From positions 1 through 14,943 of the forward strand of contig JAAZIZ010000313.1 in NCBI GenBank assembly GCA_012800565.1: 14,943 bases of DNA, written 5' to 3'. Within the stretch, counting starts at the first letter, position 1, and each line of letters starts with the position of its first letter. The notes below the pieces were generated by a model. It ran no database searches and had not been told where the DNA came from. It worked only from the letters and a program-made list of their open reading frames with translations. Both the position numbers and the translations under genes were made by a program. Positions 8,539 through 14,943 of this stretch are shown piece by piece. Source of the DNA: Lentisphaerota bacterium (GTDB lineage Bacteria > Verrucomicrobiota > Lentisphaeria > Oligosphaerales > Oligosphaeraceae).

Positions 8539-8610
8539 TCGAGGTTCCTTTCAGGTATATTCAGGCATCTTGGCTGCGCACGCCTGCCCAGCCCACCTGC
8601 AGCCCAGTGC

Positions 8611-9729
8611 TCAGCGCCGACACTGCTGCCAGCCGATAATCTGCAGCAGTGCATTTTCTAAAGCAACTGCAGCGGCAGTGGAGGAGCTGACCGTCTGCCA
8701 GAGTGCATCCCGGAGAATTCTGATTGCCTGAATCATTTCATGAGGGCTGTAACGCTCAGCCTGTTCAGCCAGCTTCATCACCCGGTAGGGATGCATACCC
8801 GTGATTTCCCGGCGATTCTTGCTTTTTTTCTCCGCAGGCAGCGCTTCGAGATATAGTTTCAGGGCAGTCGGTGTGGCCAGGCGGTTCTCGTGTATAAACA
8901 CTAAGATGCGCAACGATTGCCGGAAAAATCCCGCTGCGCTCATAATCAGCGACCGGGCTGTCTGGTCCGGATTTTTGCTTTGGGAGACCAGGCTGTCAGC
9001 TACTGCCAGGGACTTCTGCAAGTCGCGCTGCCCCAAGGCTTCTGCTACGGCCCAGGACTGTTCTTCGCCGCGTCCCACACAGACTTGCTGGACATCAGCA
9101 AGAGTCACTTCCTTATCGGTTCCGCCAATATAGCAGATGATTTTTTCCAGTTCGCTGTCAATGGCGGCACTGTCTCCGCCGAGTACATCAAGCAAGTATT
9201 CGCAGACCGGTGGAGGCAGCTGCACCCCCTTCAGCTGGGCCGCTTGCTGCAGAATCGCAGTCATTTCGTCATGCCCGCGGGGACGGCTCAGGTCCGGACG
9301 GGCAAAGACCCGCACTTCGCCCTGTGCGCTGCAGGCTTTGTACAAAGCCTTGCGGCCGTCGCAGTTCGGGCCGTCGAGAATCAGCGTCAGATAATCCGGC
9401 AGGCCCGCCTGAATCAGCGCCGACAACTCGCGCAGAGCCACTGCCAGCGGGTCATTGGCTTTGGCATCGCCTTCGCTCGCAAAGGCACTGCTGTGTTTCA
9501 GCCACACGGTCTTATGTTCACCCATAAACGGTGGTGACATTATCGACCGAACCAAGGTCCGCAGGGTCTCGTGGTTCGCCCCGGTATCGCCCTCCTGAAT
9601 GATATCACAGACAAACGGGTCTGGATTCGGTCCCAGCAATTCCTCGACCAGCCTTTCAGCTGCACTGGATATCTGCGCTTCATCCGTGCCGGTCAGAAGG
9701 TACAATTTTTTTGCCTGTTTGTTAGCCAA
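8611..9729 (-). CDS. holA: DNA polymerase III subunit delta
   Basis: A 372-residue protein matching the delta subunit of the clamp loader, which opens the beta sliding clamp. It begins KKLYLLTGTDEAQI, the strand-loop-helix seen at the HolA N-terminus, and continues with SIMSPPFMGEHKTVWLK, LTLILDGPNCDGRKALYK, a LGGDSAAIDSELEKIICYIG stretch typical of domain II, and a helical collar domain (about 225-372) with LIMSAAGFFRQSLRIL. As in other delta subunits there is no Walker A motif. It is slightly longer than the ~340-residue norm. The start is TTG at 9729, supported by GGAG 7 bases upstream (9737-9740). It is the first gene of a probable minus-strand transcript with the GAF and PHP genes. Confidence 0.93.
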   Translation of the reverse strand: MANKQAKKLYLLTGTDEAQISSAAERLVEELLGPNPDPFVCDIIQEGDTGANHETLRTLVRSIMSPPFMGEHKTVWLKHSSAFASEGDAKANDPLAVALRELSALIQAGLPDYLTLILDGPNCDGRKALYKACSAQGEVRVFARPDLSRPRGHDEMTAILQQAAQLKGVQLPPPVCEYLLDVLGGDSAAIDSELEKIICYIGGTDKEVTLADVQQVCVGRGEEQSWAVAEALGQRDLQKSLAVADSLVSQSKNPDQTARSLIMSAAGFFRQSLRILVFIHENRLATPTALKLYLEALPAEKKSKNRREITGMHPYRVMKLAEQAERYSPHEMIQAIRILRDALWQTVSSSTAAAVALENALLQIIGWQQCRR

Positions 9730-9793
9730 GAAGACACTCCGTTGCGGTCAGTTGCCGGGAGATAATATAATCCCTGAAGCGCTATTTCTCCAT

Positions 9794-9817
9794 TTTCCTG
9801 GTCTGCTGACCAGGAAA
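9794..9817. repeat. 10-bp hairpin, TGCT loop
   Basis: TTTCCTGGTC (9794-9803) pairs perfectly with GACCAGGAAA (9808-9817) around TGCT. It is followed by a U-tract on neither strand, so it is not a clear terminator. It lies about 65 bases upstream of the holA start and could be an operator or the 3' end of the transcript from the large gene upstream. Confidence 0.55.
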
Positions 9818-9874
9818 TTCAGGAGATAGGAGGCAGGTAGATGGTTATGATTTCCCAGGGCAGGCCGCTATACC

Positions 9875-9936
9875 CTTGGCGTTCTTGGCGTTCTCAGCGG
9901 TCCAATAAAGAGGAACCAACCGCCAAGAACGCCAAG
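9875..9936. repeat. Inverted repeat built from CTTGGCGTT 9-mers
   Basis: CTTGGCGTTCTTGGCG (9875-9890) pairs perfectly over 16 bases with CGCCAAGAACGCCAAG (9921-9936) across a 30-base spacer. Each arm has an internal 9-base period: the left arm is CTTGGCGTT, CTTGGCGTT, CTCAGCGGT; the right arm is two complementary units ending in ACCGCCAAG. The arms can therefore pair in more than one register. From memory, similar 9-base periodic elements are dispersed between genes in many environmental bacteria; their function is unknown. Confidence 0.75.
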
Positions 9937-10011
9937 AGATGGAGTGATGCTTCAGTTTTCCAGGGCTCAAAGTGTCACCATGTCCACAATATCATGGATA
10001 GCTGACTGAGA

Positions 10012-13000
10012 TTATTTCACCTGCATAACCAAACCGAAGCTGGCTTTGTCACCTTTGCTACCCAAATTGACTGTCTGGAAACAGGCTTCGAAAGTACTGG
10101 AAGTCTGGCTGGGGGAATCCCATAAAGCATAGCCCAAAAAGGCATCCGCCGGGGACAGCTTGAATTCAGCCACATTCTTCTGGTTGACGAATCTGACCGC
10201 GGGGTGGTCGATCTTGAGCGTGTCTTCCTTGACTTCGAACACCGAACGGATGATCTGCTCAAATTCAGCCTCGCCGACGGAAAACAGCGAGCGGCTGAAC
10301 TTACGGCTGAATTTGCCTGTCTTACCATTGCTGCTGTACTCAATATACCCGCCTTCCTGAGCTGGAGCAGCCGGGAAACAATGGTAACGCAAGCCGGCCC
10401 GGATACTGCGTGGATTCTCATCCGAAGACTCATTGCAGAGCTCGGTTTTGACCTCGACCCGGCGGCCCTGATCAGTGATGATAAAGGTTTGCCGCACCGT
10501 CAGATACTCCAAGTCAGTCGACATCTGGTTATGGATTTTAATCTCACCGCTCACCAGCAGCCCGCCCTCGACTTTCTCCTGGGCGGTGACCACAAAGGGG
10601 ACATTGATCTGATAGGACGGCGACCAGAACGCGACCGTCCCCAGGCCGGAGACATCGCTGCCCAGCAGCTGGGGCTGGCCGTCAACGGTCCAGGCAATCA
10701 CGCTCATCGTCTTGCAGTTGATGCTCAAGGTATTCTTACCGGCGCTGAGCTGCAGTAAACCATTCTGGTTGTCAGCCTTGCAGACAATACCAGCATTCTC
10801 CATCTCTACCAGTTTCGAAGACTTGAAACCATAACGCTCTTCATAAAGAGCATCCTCAGCCGCAGCCTTCTCCAGCTCCGGCAGCAGAGCCTGGCGGAAT
10901 TTCCGGATGCTGGAAGTAGTGAAATCCGCTTTCGCGGAATTTCCGGATGTGGGGACGATGGAAAAGACCACGCAGCGCACTGCCCCGACAAACAGCTCAA
11001 TACCGTCCGACAGTTGTTTCCCTGTGTAATAATTGGCGGCCGGGGTGAAGAATCCGGTCTTTCCCGGTGCAAACAGCTTGCCACCCGCATAAACCTGATA
11101 TTTTTCCCTCGCCGGCAGACCGGACAGCTGCAGCTGGAAGAAAGCTGGGCCTTTTTCCCAAAAATTGAACACCGCGACAATGTTTTTGTCTCCCAGGCGG
11201 TATGCCACATGCTGCAGCATTGAGACATCGGTAAGCTCGGGCAGATACCCGGTAACTCTTCCGGCCGGCAGGCTGTAGGGCTGCTGAGGCGTCAGAGTGA
11301 CCTGTTCGTCAATGCGCTGACCATCAGCCACATACTCTTCGAATTCGGCGGCGTGATTCGCAGCTCTGGCGAAAGCGGCCCAGTAGCGGTTATCATAGCC
11401 GCGGGGGAAGATATACAGCGTTGCCGCTTCATAGCCATTGAAGAAAAAGCTGTTCAAGTCCATTTCCATGGCTTCCGGCTGGGTCACCCAGGCTGAGCCC
11501 TGAATGCCATGCGGGAAAGCCAGCAGCTTCGGGCGTGATTGGGGCGGATGATCTTTATTCACCTGGGCCCGGACATCCTTGGCCGAGACAAAGGTTGACA
11601 AGTTGTTGGCTTTGCGATAGACATAAGGCTTTTGAGTGTCCCAGCTGGGATACGGCCCCCAAGGATCGATCCAGCGCAAATCCGAGGCGTAATCGGACTG
11701 ATGGACTTCTTTGCCATTTTCGATATTCGGCCAGCAGCTGGCCATCTCACACCAGGCGATGCCAGGAATAAAGCCGAAGGATTTTTCCCCGCCGGTTATG
11801 GCGCAGATCGTCTCATGCAGAGTACGCACCACCTTGGCGTGTTCCAGACTGCGGAAGCGTACCGCCTGCTCATAATATTTCCGGCCCCGGCCTAATTCCA
11901 GCGGCCATTCCTGGCGCAGCTGCTCCAAGGGAACATTGATAAATTTGGCGAAAGCCTCCCGGCAGCTGTCACAGAAACAACCTTTGCCAGCGAACATATA
12001 GGGCTCCCAGTTGGACCAGAGCCCGTCGGTGCCCTGCAAATTATCCTGCAGATATTTGCAGACCGTCTCGGTAAAGAACGGCCGTTTTTCATAGATCGCA
12101 ATCGGGCAGCTGGCCATCTCCAGGTCCCGGTCCGGGCTGTCGCCGAGAAATTTATATTTATCTGCTTCCGGACGGTCTTTGGGCGGACCGATGCGGAAAC
12201 CGTTGGCGATGTAATACAGCTCCGGAGTCACCACCTCAATACCGGCTTTCCGCCAGGATGACAGCTGGTTCCCGACTGCCGGCTGGCCAATAATCCAGCG
12301 CACGCCCACGCCATGTAAAAATTCTGCCAGAAAATCATTGTTCTCCGGGTTAAAATTATAGTATCTCCCGCCGATATAGAAGCCGGGGAAGTATTTCTGC
12401 GTACGTGTCTTGACTTTTATGGCGGGCATAACCGCGAAACTGTACTGTTCCTGATTGGACACTACGGCCCCCTCATCCTCAATCCAGCAACTGCCCGAAC
12501 CGACCTGAGTCCCTGGCTCAAGTTCAGTGGTGATCAACGCTGTCAGTACCAGATAGAAGTCAAAGCCGTTGATGGTTGAGGGACGATTGCGGTATCCGCT
12601 GCCCAAGTCGACTTTGACCAGCGTGCCGGCATCGTCTTCCTCAAGGGTAAAAGGCAGATTATCAGCGACCTGCAGGAATTTGACCCCTTTAGGAAAGCGC
12701 AGCAGATGATAAGGCCTCTTGAGTTTCGCTTCTTCCGCAGTGCCGTTGCGCCGCCAAACAAAAGTCATCACTGCCGGCTGGTGCTGAGACAGCGTGAATA
12801 CGCTGTCCAGAAAACCCTGCGGCGAAAGTTTCAGGGTCAGTTTTTCCTGCTTCTGCACCTGTTGCAAACGGACATTACGCATCTTCATGGTACCAACGCC
12901 GTCAATCCGGAAAATCAGGCTGAGGTACTGGGCACCGGCCGGAACCACGATTTCCTGACTGAACAGCCCCCAGTCCCCGACCAGGTCATTGAAGCCCAGG

Positions 13001-13560
13001 GTCAGCATCCCGGGCATCGCCGCAGTTCTCCAAGGGTCACCAGTGGCCCCTTTGAACAAGACCAGAACCATATTGTTGCCGCTGGACTGATGCTGGGCTT
13101 GATAATCAAATACCAGGCGGAAAGTACCGCCCTCAAGATTGGGCAGACGCACGATTTTGCTCCAGGCGGCAGAAACCTCTGGGGTCAAATCGCCGCAGAG
13201 CTCCTGCAAACCGGGAGTTTTTACAATTGAAGCTACTCCGTCCTGGATGTCCCAGGTGATGAAGTCACGGATTTTGCCCTGCAGAGGCTGCGTCCTGGCC
13301 CGGTCCGGGTGATGGATGTAGCTGTAGGAATTATCCCAACGATACGGGTATTCGGCTCTGCTGGCGGCATTCGGCAACGAAAAATCGCCATTGCTCAGCA
13401 GGTTCACGCCTTCTTCCTCTGCAGCCTGGAATCTGGCCGCAGAAAGAGCGGCAAAATCGTAGGTCACCCCCCCGCGTACCAGCGCAGGAACCTCAGCCGC
13501 AGTTTGCGCCCACACTCCCAGAACCGCCAACAGCCAGAAACAAGTGAGTCGTGACATCAT
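10012..13560 (-). CDS. Large exported protein with glycoside-hydrolase-like TIM barrel
   Basis: A 1182-residue protein that I cannot place in a named family. Residues 1-22 are a signal peptide (LTCFWLLAVLGVWAQTAAEV). Residues about 51-235 resemble a CBM4/9-type jelly roll (NLLSNGDFSLPN to MKMRNVRLQQV). A beta-rich segment (240-385) follows. Residues about 390-750 look like a glycoside-hydrolase TIM barrel (FYIGGRYYNFNPENNDFL, GVGVRWIIGQ, LWSNWEPYMF, FGFIPGIAWCEM), including GCFCDSCREAF at 527-537, a CxC..C motif shared with several TIM-barrel families. E519 (NWEP) and E605 (WCEM) are candidate acidic catalytic residues, by inference only. The C-terminal 270 residues are beta-rich and could be a mutarotase-like sandwich. 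The ATG at 13560 has AAGGAG 9 bases upstream. It lies 68 bases downstream of the ATP-grasp gene. A polysaccharide-degrading role is probable but unproven. Confidence 0.85.
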   Translation of the reverse strand: MMSRLTCFWLLAVLGVWAQTAAEVPALVRGGVTYDFAALSAARFQAAEEEGVNLLSNGDFSLPNAASRAEYPYRWDNSYSYIHHPDRARTQPLQGKIRDFITWDIQDGVASIVKTPGLQELCGDLTPEVSAAWSKIVRLPNLEGGTFRLVFDYQAQHQSSGNNMVLVLFKGATGDPWRTAAMPGMLTLGFNDLVGDWGLFSQEIVVPAGAQYLSLIFRIDGVGTMKMRNVRLQQVQKQEKLTLKLSPQGFLDSVFTLSQHQPAVMTFVWRRNGTAEEAKLKRPYHLLRFPKGVKFLQVADNLPFTLEEDDAGTLVKVDLGSGYRNRPSTINGFDFYLVLTALITTELEPGTQVGSGSCWIEDEGAVVSNQEQYSFAVMPAIKVKTRTQKYFPGFYIGGRYYNFNPENNDFLAEFLHGVGVRWIIGQPAVGNQLSSWRKAGIEVVTPELYYIANGFRIGPPKDRPEADKYKFLGDSPDRDLEMASCPIAIYEKRPFFTETVCKYLQDNLQGTDGLWSNWEPYMFAGKGCFCDSCREAFAKFINVPLEQLRQEWPLELGRGRKYYEQAVRFRSLEHAKVVRTLHETICAITGGEKSFGFIPGIAWCEMASCWPNIENGKEVHQSDYASDLRWIDPWGPYPSWDTQKPYVYRKANNLSTFVSAKDVRAQVNKDHPPQSRPKLLAFPHGIQGSAWVTQPEAMEMDLNSFFFNGYEAATLYIFPRGYDNRYWAAFARAANHAAEFEEYVADGQRIDEQVTLTPQQPYSLPAGRVTGYLPELTDVSMLQHVAYRLGDKNIVAVFNFWEKGPAFFQLQLSGLPAREKYQVYAGGKLFAPGKTGFFTPAANYYTGKQLSDGIELFVGAVRCVVFSIVPTSGNSAKADFTTSSIRKFRQALLPELEKAAAEDALYEERYGFKSSKLVEMENAGIVCKADNQNGLLQLSAGKNTLSINCKTMSVIAWTVDGQPQLLGSDVSGLGTVAFWSPSYQINVPFVVTAQEKVEGGLLVSGEIKIHNQMSTDLEYLTVRQTFIITDQGRRVEVKTELCNESSDENPRSIRAGLRYHCFPAAPAQEGGYIEYSSNGKTGKFSRKFSRSLFSVGEAEFEQIIRSVFEVKEDTLKIDHPAVRFVNQKNVAEFKLSPADAFLGYALWDSPSQTSSTFEACFQTVNLGSKGDKASFGLVMQVK

Positions 13561-13628
13561 TTTTTTTATCTCCTTGTAGTTGTCTCCAAGCCAAAAACAT
13601 CGGTTGGTAATACATTGTTAAATACAGT

Positions 13629-14633
13629 TTACAACTGCCAGCGCTCGCGGGCGCTGCAGACAATTTTTTCCAGCAGATGCCGATATTCCAGCATCGGTCC
13701 GCCGGGAACAGGATGATACAGCGAGTAAATCTGCGGGCTCCAGCTTTTAACCGGCTTCAGGCCGGGGATGCCGTTGATTTCAATGACCCGCAGTTTGCCC
13801 TGGGCATCGACCCGTAAATCCAGCCGGACATGGTCCAGGCAATCCAGCGCTTCAGTAGCCTGCCGGCTCAAGGCCACCGCCTCGGCAAAGCGGGCCGGGT
13901 CTTCCGGGATGGAAATGCGGGTTTTGCCCACCCCGCGCAAATCGCTGCGCAGGATGCGGTAGCGACCGTAGCAGGACTCATCCACGCTGACCTTGCCGGG
14001 CAGAATTTCCTGCCGCGGGCCATTCCCCAGCATCAGCACAGTATATTCCTCGCCGGGGAGATAATCCTCGACCAGCGCCGGTTGCTGCAGTTCCCGATGC
14101 ATGCGGGCCACCTGCTGGCACAGCTCTGCCCGGGTATTCACCACACTGGCATCACTGATGCCGATGGAGCGCGACTCGCCGTTCGGCTTGACGAAAGCCG
14201 GCAACGGCAGCTCCGGGATGTCCTCTCCGATATTGATCAAATGGTGTTCCGGTACTGCCACCCCCCGCTTGCGCATCAGACAATGAGTGGTGTACTTGAG
14301 AATCAGATTTTTCATGGTCTGAGCGGAGGGGCCGATATACGGCATCCCTCGCTCCTCCAGCAGGTCCGAGACCCACACCGCTGCCGGATCGATACCGATG
14401 ATATCCTCTTTCTCGGTGAAGTAATACAAACAACTCCAAACCAGGTCGGCAGGATTCGTGCGCAGAGCCGCAATGAATTCCTCCGGCGTTCTGACAAAGG
14501 CCAGCTGTACTGCATAACCGGCCTCGCGCAGACTCGCACAGAGAGTCTCCGTGACCGATAAATCCCCCCAGCCTTGCGCATCACCACCCGGACCGGTAAC
14601 AATCAGCAGCGATAATATTTTCGTTTTGCTCAT
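13629..14633 (-). CDS. D-alanine-D-alanine ligase-like ATP-grasp enzyme
   Basis: A 334-residue ATP-grasp protein closest in layout to D-Ala-D-Ala ligase, which makes the peptidoglycan dipeptide. ATP and metal residues are visible: K149 in AFVKPNGESRSIGIS (glycine-rich loop), E189/E195 in LVEDYLPGEEYTV, D272 in VRLDLRVD, and E285/N287 in VIEINGIPGL. Two things differ from classical Ddl. The N-terminal substrate signature GGxSxExxVS is replaced by GPGGDAQGWGDLSVTE, and the C-terminal THSLVP-type motif is replaced by KPVKSWSPQIYSLYHP. It may therefore be a paralogue joining other amino or carboxylic acids. Length fits the family (300-370). No strong ribosome site precedes the ATG. It starts 46 bases after the pyrC stop on the same strand, probably co-transcribed. 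Confidence 0.82.
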   Translation of the reverse strand: MSKTKILSLLIVTGPGGDAQGWGDLSVTETLCASLREAGYAVQLAFVRTPEEFIAALRTNPADLVWSCLYYFTEKEDIIGIDPAAVWVSDLLEERGMPYIGPSAQTMKNLILKYTTHCLMRKRGVAVPEHHLINIGEDIPELPLPAFVKPNGESRSIGISDASVVNTRAELCQQVARMHRELQQPALVEDYLPGEEYTVLMLGNGPRQEILPGKVSVDESCYGRYRILRSDLRGVGKTRISIPEDPARFAEAVALSRQATEALDCLDHVRLDLRVDAQGKLRVIEINGIPGLKPVKSWSPQIYSLYHPVPGGPMLEYRHLLEKIVCSARERWQL

Positions 14634-14679
14634 GTGTGTTTTTTGCTTGCCTGGACCGGCGCTCTGCAGCCTCTCAGCC

Positions 14680-14943
14680 TCATCCAGCGCTGCTCTTGCC
14701 GTGCCGTCCCGACAAATGGCAATCCCAGACCTCTCCCCACAGCTGCCCGTGGCTCAGACTGCCCAGCGCCCGGCCCCGGCAGGAGACTCCCTGCCAGGGG
14801 CAGTTGCGGGACTTTGAGTGGAAAGAGGCGACCTCCAGCGTATGCTCCACTTCGGGGTCCAGGATGGTCAGTTCAGCCGGTGCGCCATTGGCCAGACTCG
14901 GCGGCGGCAGTCCCAGAACCTTACGCGGTCCGACCGTAAACAA
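14680..14943 (-). CDS. pyrC: Dihydroorotase, C-terminal part (5' end outside window)
   Basis: The last 87 codons of a gene entering from the right edge. They match the C-terminus of class I dihydroorotase, the zinc enzyme that cyclises carbamoyl aspartate to dihydroorotate in pyrimidine synthesis: FTVGPRKVLGL (usual TxNPARxLGL), LANGAPAELTILDPE (the conserved G-x-PADLxxxDP strand), ASFHSKSRNCPWQG (usual FxSKxxNxPFxG) and RGRALGSLSHGQLW. The catalytic metal-binding residues lie upstream of the window. Other cyclic amidohydrolases such as allantoinase share parts of this pattern, but SKSRNxPxxG favours dihydroorotase. The stop is at 14680-14682. Confidence 0.88.
   Translation of the reverse strand: MFTVGPRKVLGLPPPSLANGAPAELTILDPEVEHTLEVASFHSKSRNCPWQGVSCRGRALGSLSHGQLWGEVWDCHLSGRHGKSSAG

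Larger units (their letters stand above)
9730..10011. other. Intergenic region with two strong inverted repeats
   Basis: This 282-base region has no plausible gene. It holds two inverted repeats (9794-9817 and 9875-9936) and the ribosome site of holA. TATTAT at 9762-9767 (minus strand) could be a -10 box for holA, but no matching -35 is present. No hairpin followed by a good U-tract was found to end the large gene upstream. Confidence 0.6.

Noticed and set aside
9978..9997. CCATG(10)CATGG inverted repeat after the large exported protein gene
   Set aside because: Five-pair arms with a 10-base loop are expected by chance, and no U-tract follows.
13830..14561. 243-codon plus-strand frame
   Set aside because: Antisense to the ATP-grasp gene, whose catalytic residues are all in the minus frame.

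Overview
The window reads as an ordinary chromosomal segment of a bacterium from the Planctomycetes-Verrucomicrobia-Lentisphaerae group, most likely a Lentisphaerae (Victivallales-like) member. This is inferred from three features seen together: an orphan type II pseudopilin with an FTLIELLVVIAII-type N-terminus and a C-terminal H-X9-DG motif, a DUF4838 protein carrying carbohydrate-binding modules, and GC-rich palindromic interspersed repeats. No rRNA or tRNA gene, CRISPR array, transposase or phage gene was seen.

Layout from left to right. Positions 1-297 (minus) hold the 5' part of an unrecognised gene that leaves the window. Upstream of it on the same strand are a xylose-isomerase-like TIM-barrel sugar isomerase/epimerase (352-1350) and a large exported DUF4838 protein with CBM9-like and CBM4/9-like modules (1495-4491). 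Positions 4492-5219 are non-coding and packed with REP-like palindromes. A plus-strand pair follows: a pseudopilin (5220-5954) with a textbook terminator, and a TetR/CecR-like repressor (6041-6706). A minus-strand set reads holA (DNA polymerase III delta), a GAF-domain protein and a PHP-domain phosphoesterase (9729 down to 6753). Positions 9730-10011 are non-coding and hold two strong inverted repeats. Then, again on minus, come a very large exported protein with a glycoside-hydrolase-like TIM barrel (10012-13560), a D-Ala-D-Ala-ligase-like ATP-grasp enzyme (13629-14633), and the 3' end of pyrC, dihydroorotase (14680-14943).

How the genes fit together. The two giant secreted proteins, the sugar isomerase and the pseudopilin suggest breakdown of complex glycans outside the cytoplasm, followed by processing of the released sugars inside. 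pyrC, the ATP-grasp enzyme and holA are housekeeping or housekeeping-like. No obvious defence or mobile system was found. The parts least explained by known families are the 1182-residue TIM-barrel protein, the GAF protein with a conserved-looking C-terminal tail, the ATP-grasp enzyme lacking the usual Ddl N-terminal signature, and the two repeat-rich intergenic regions.
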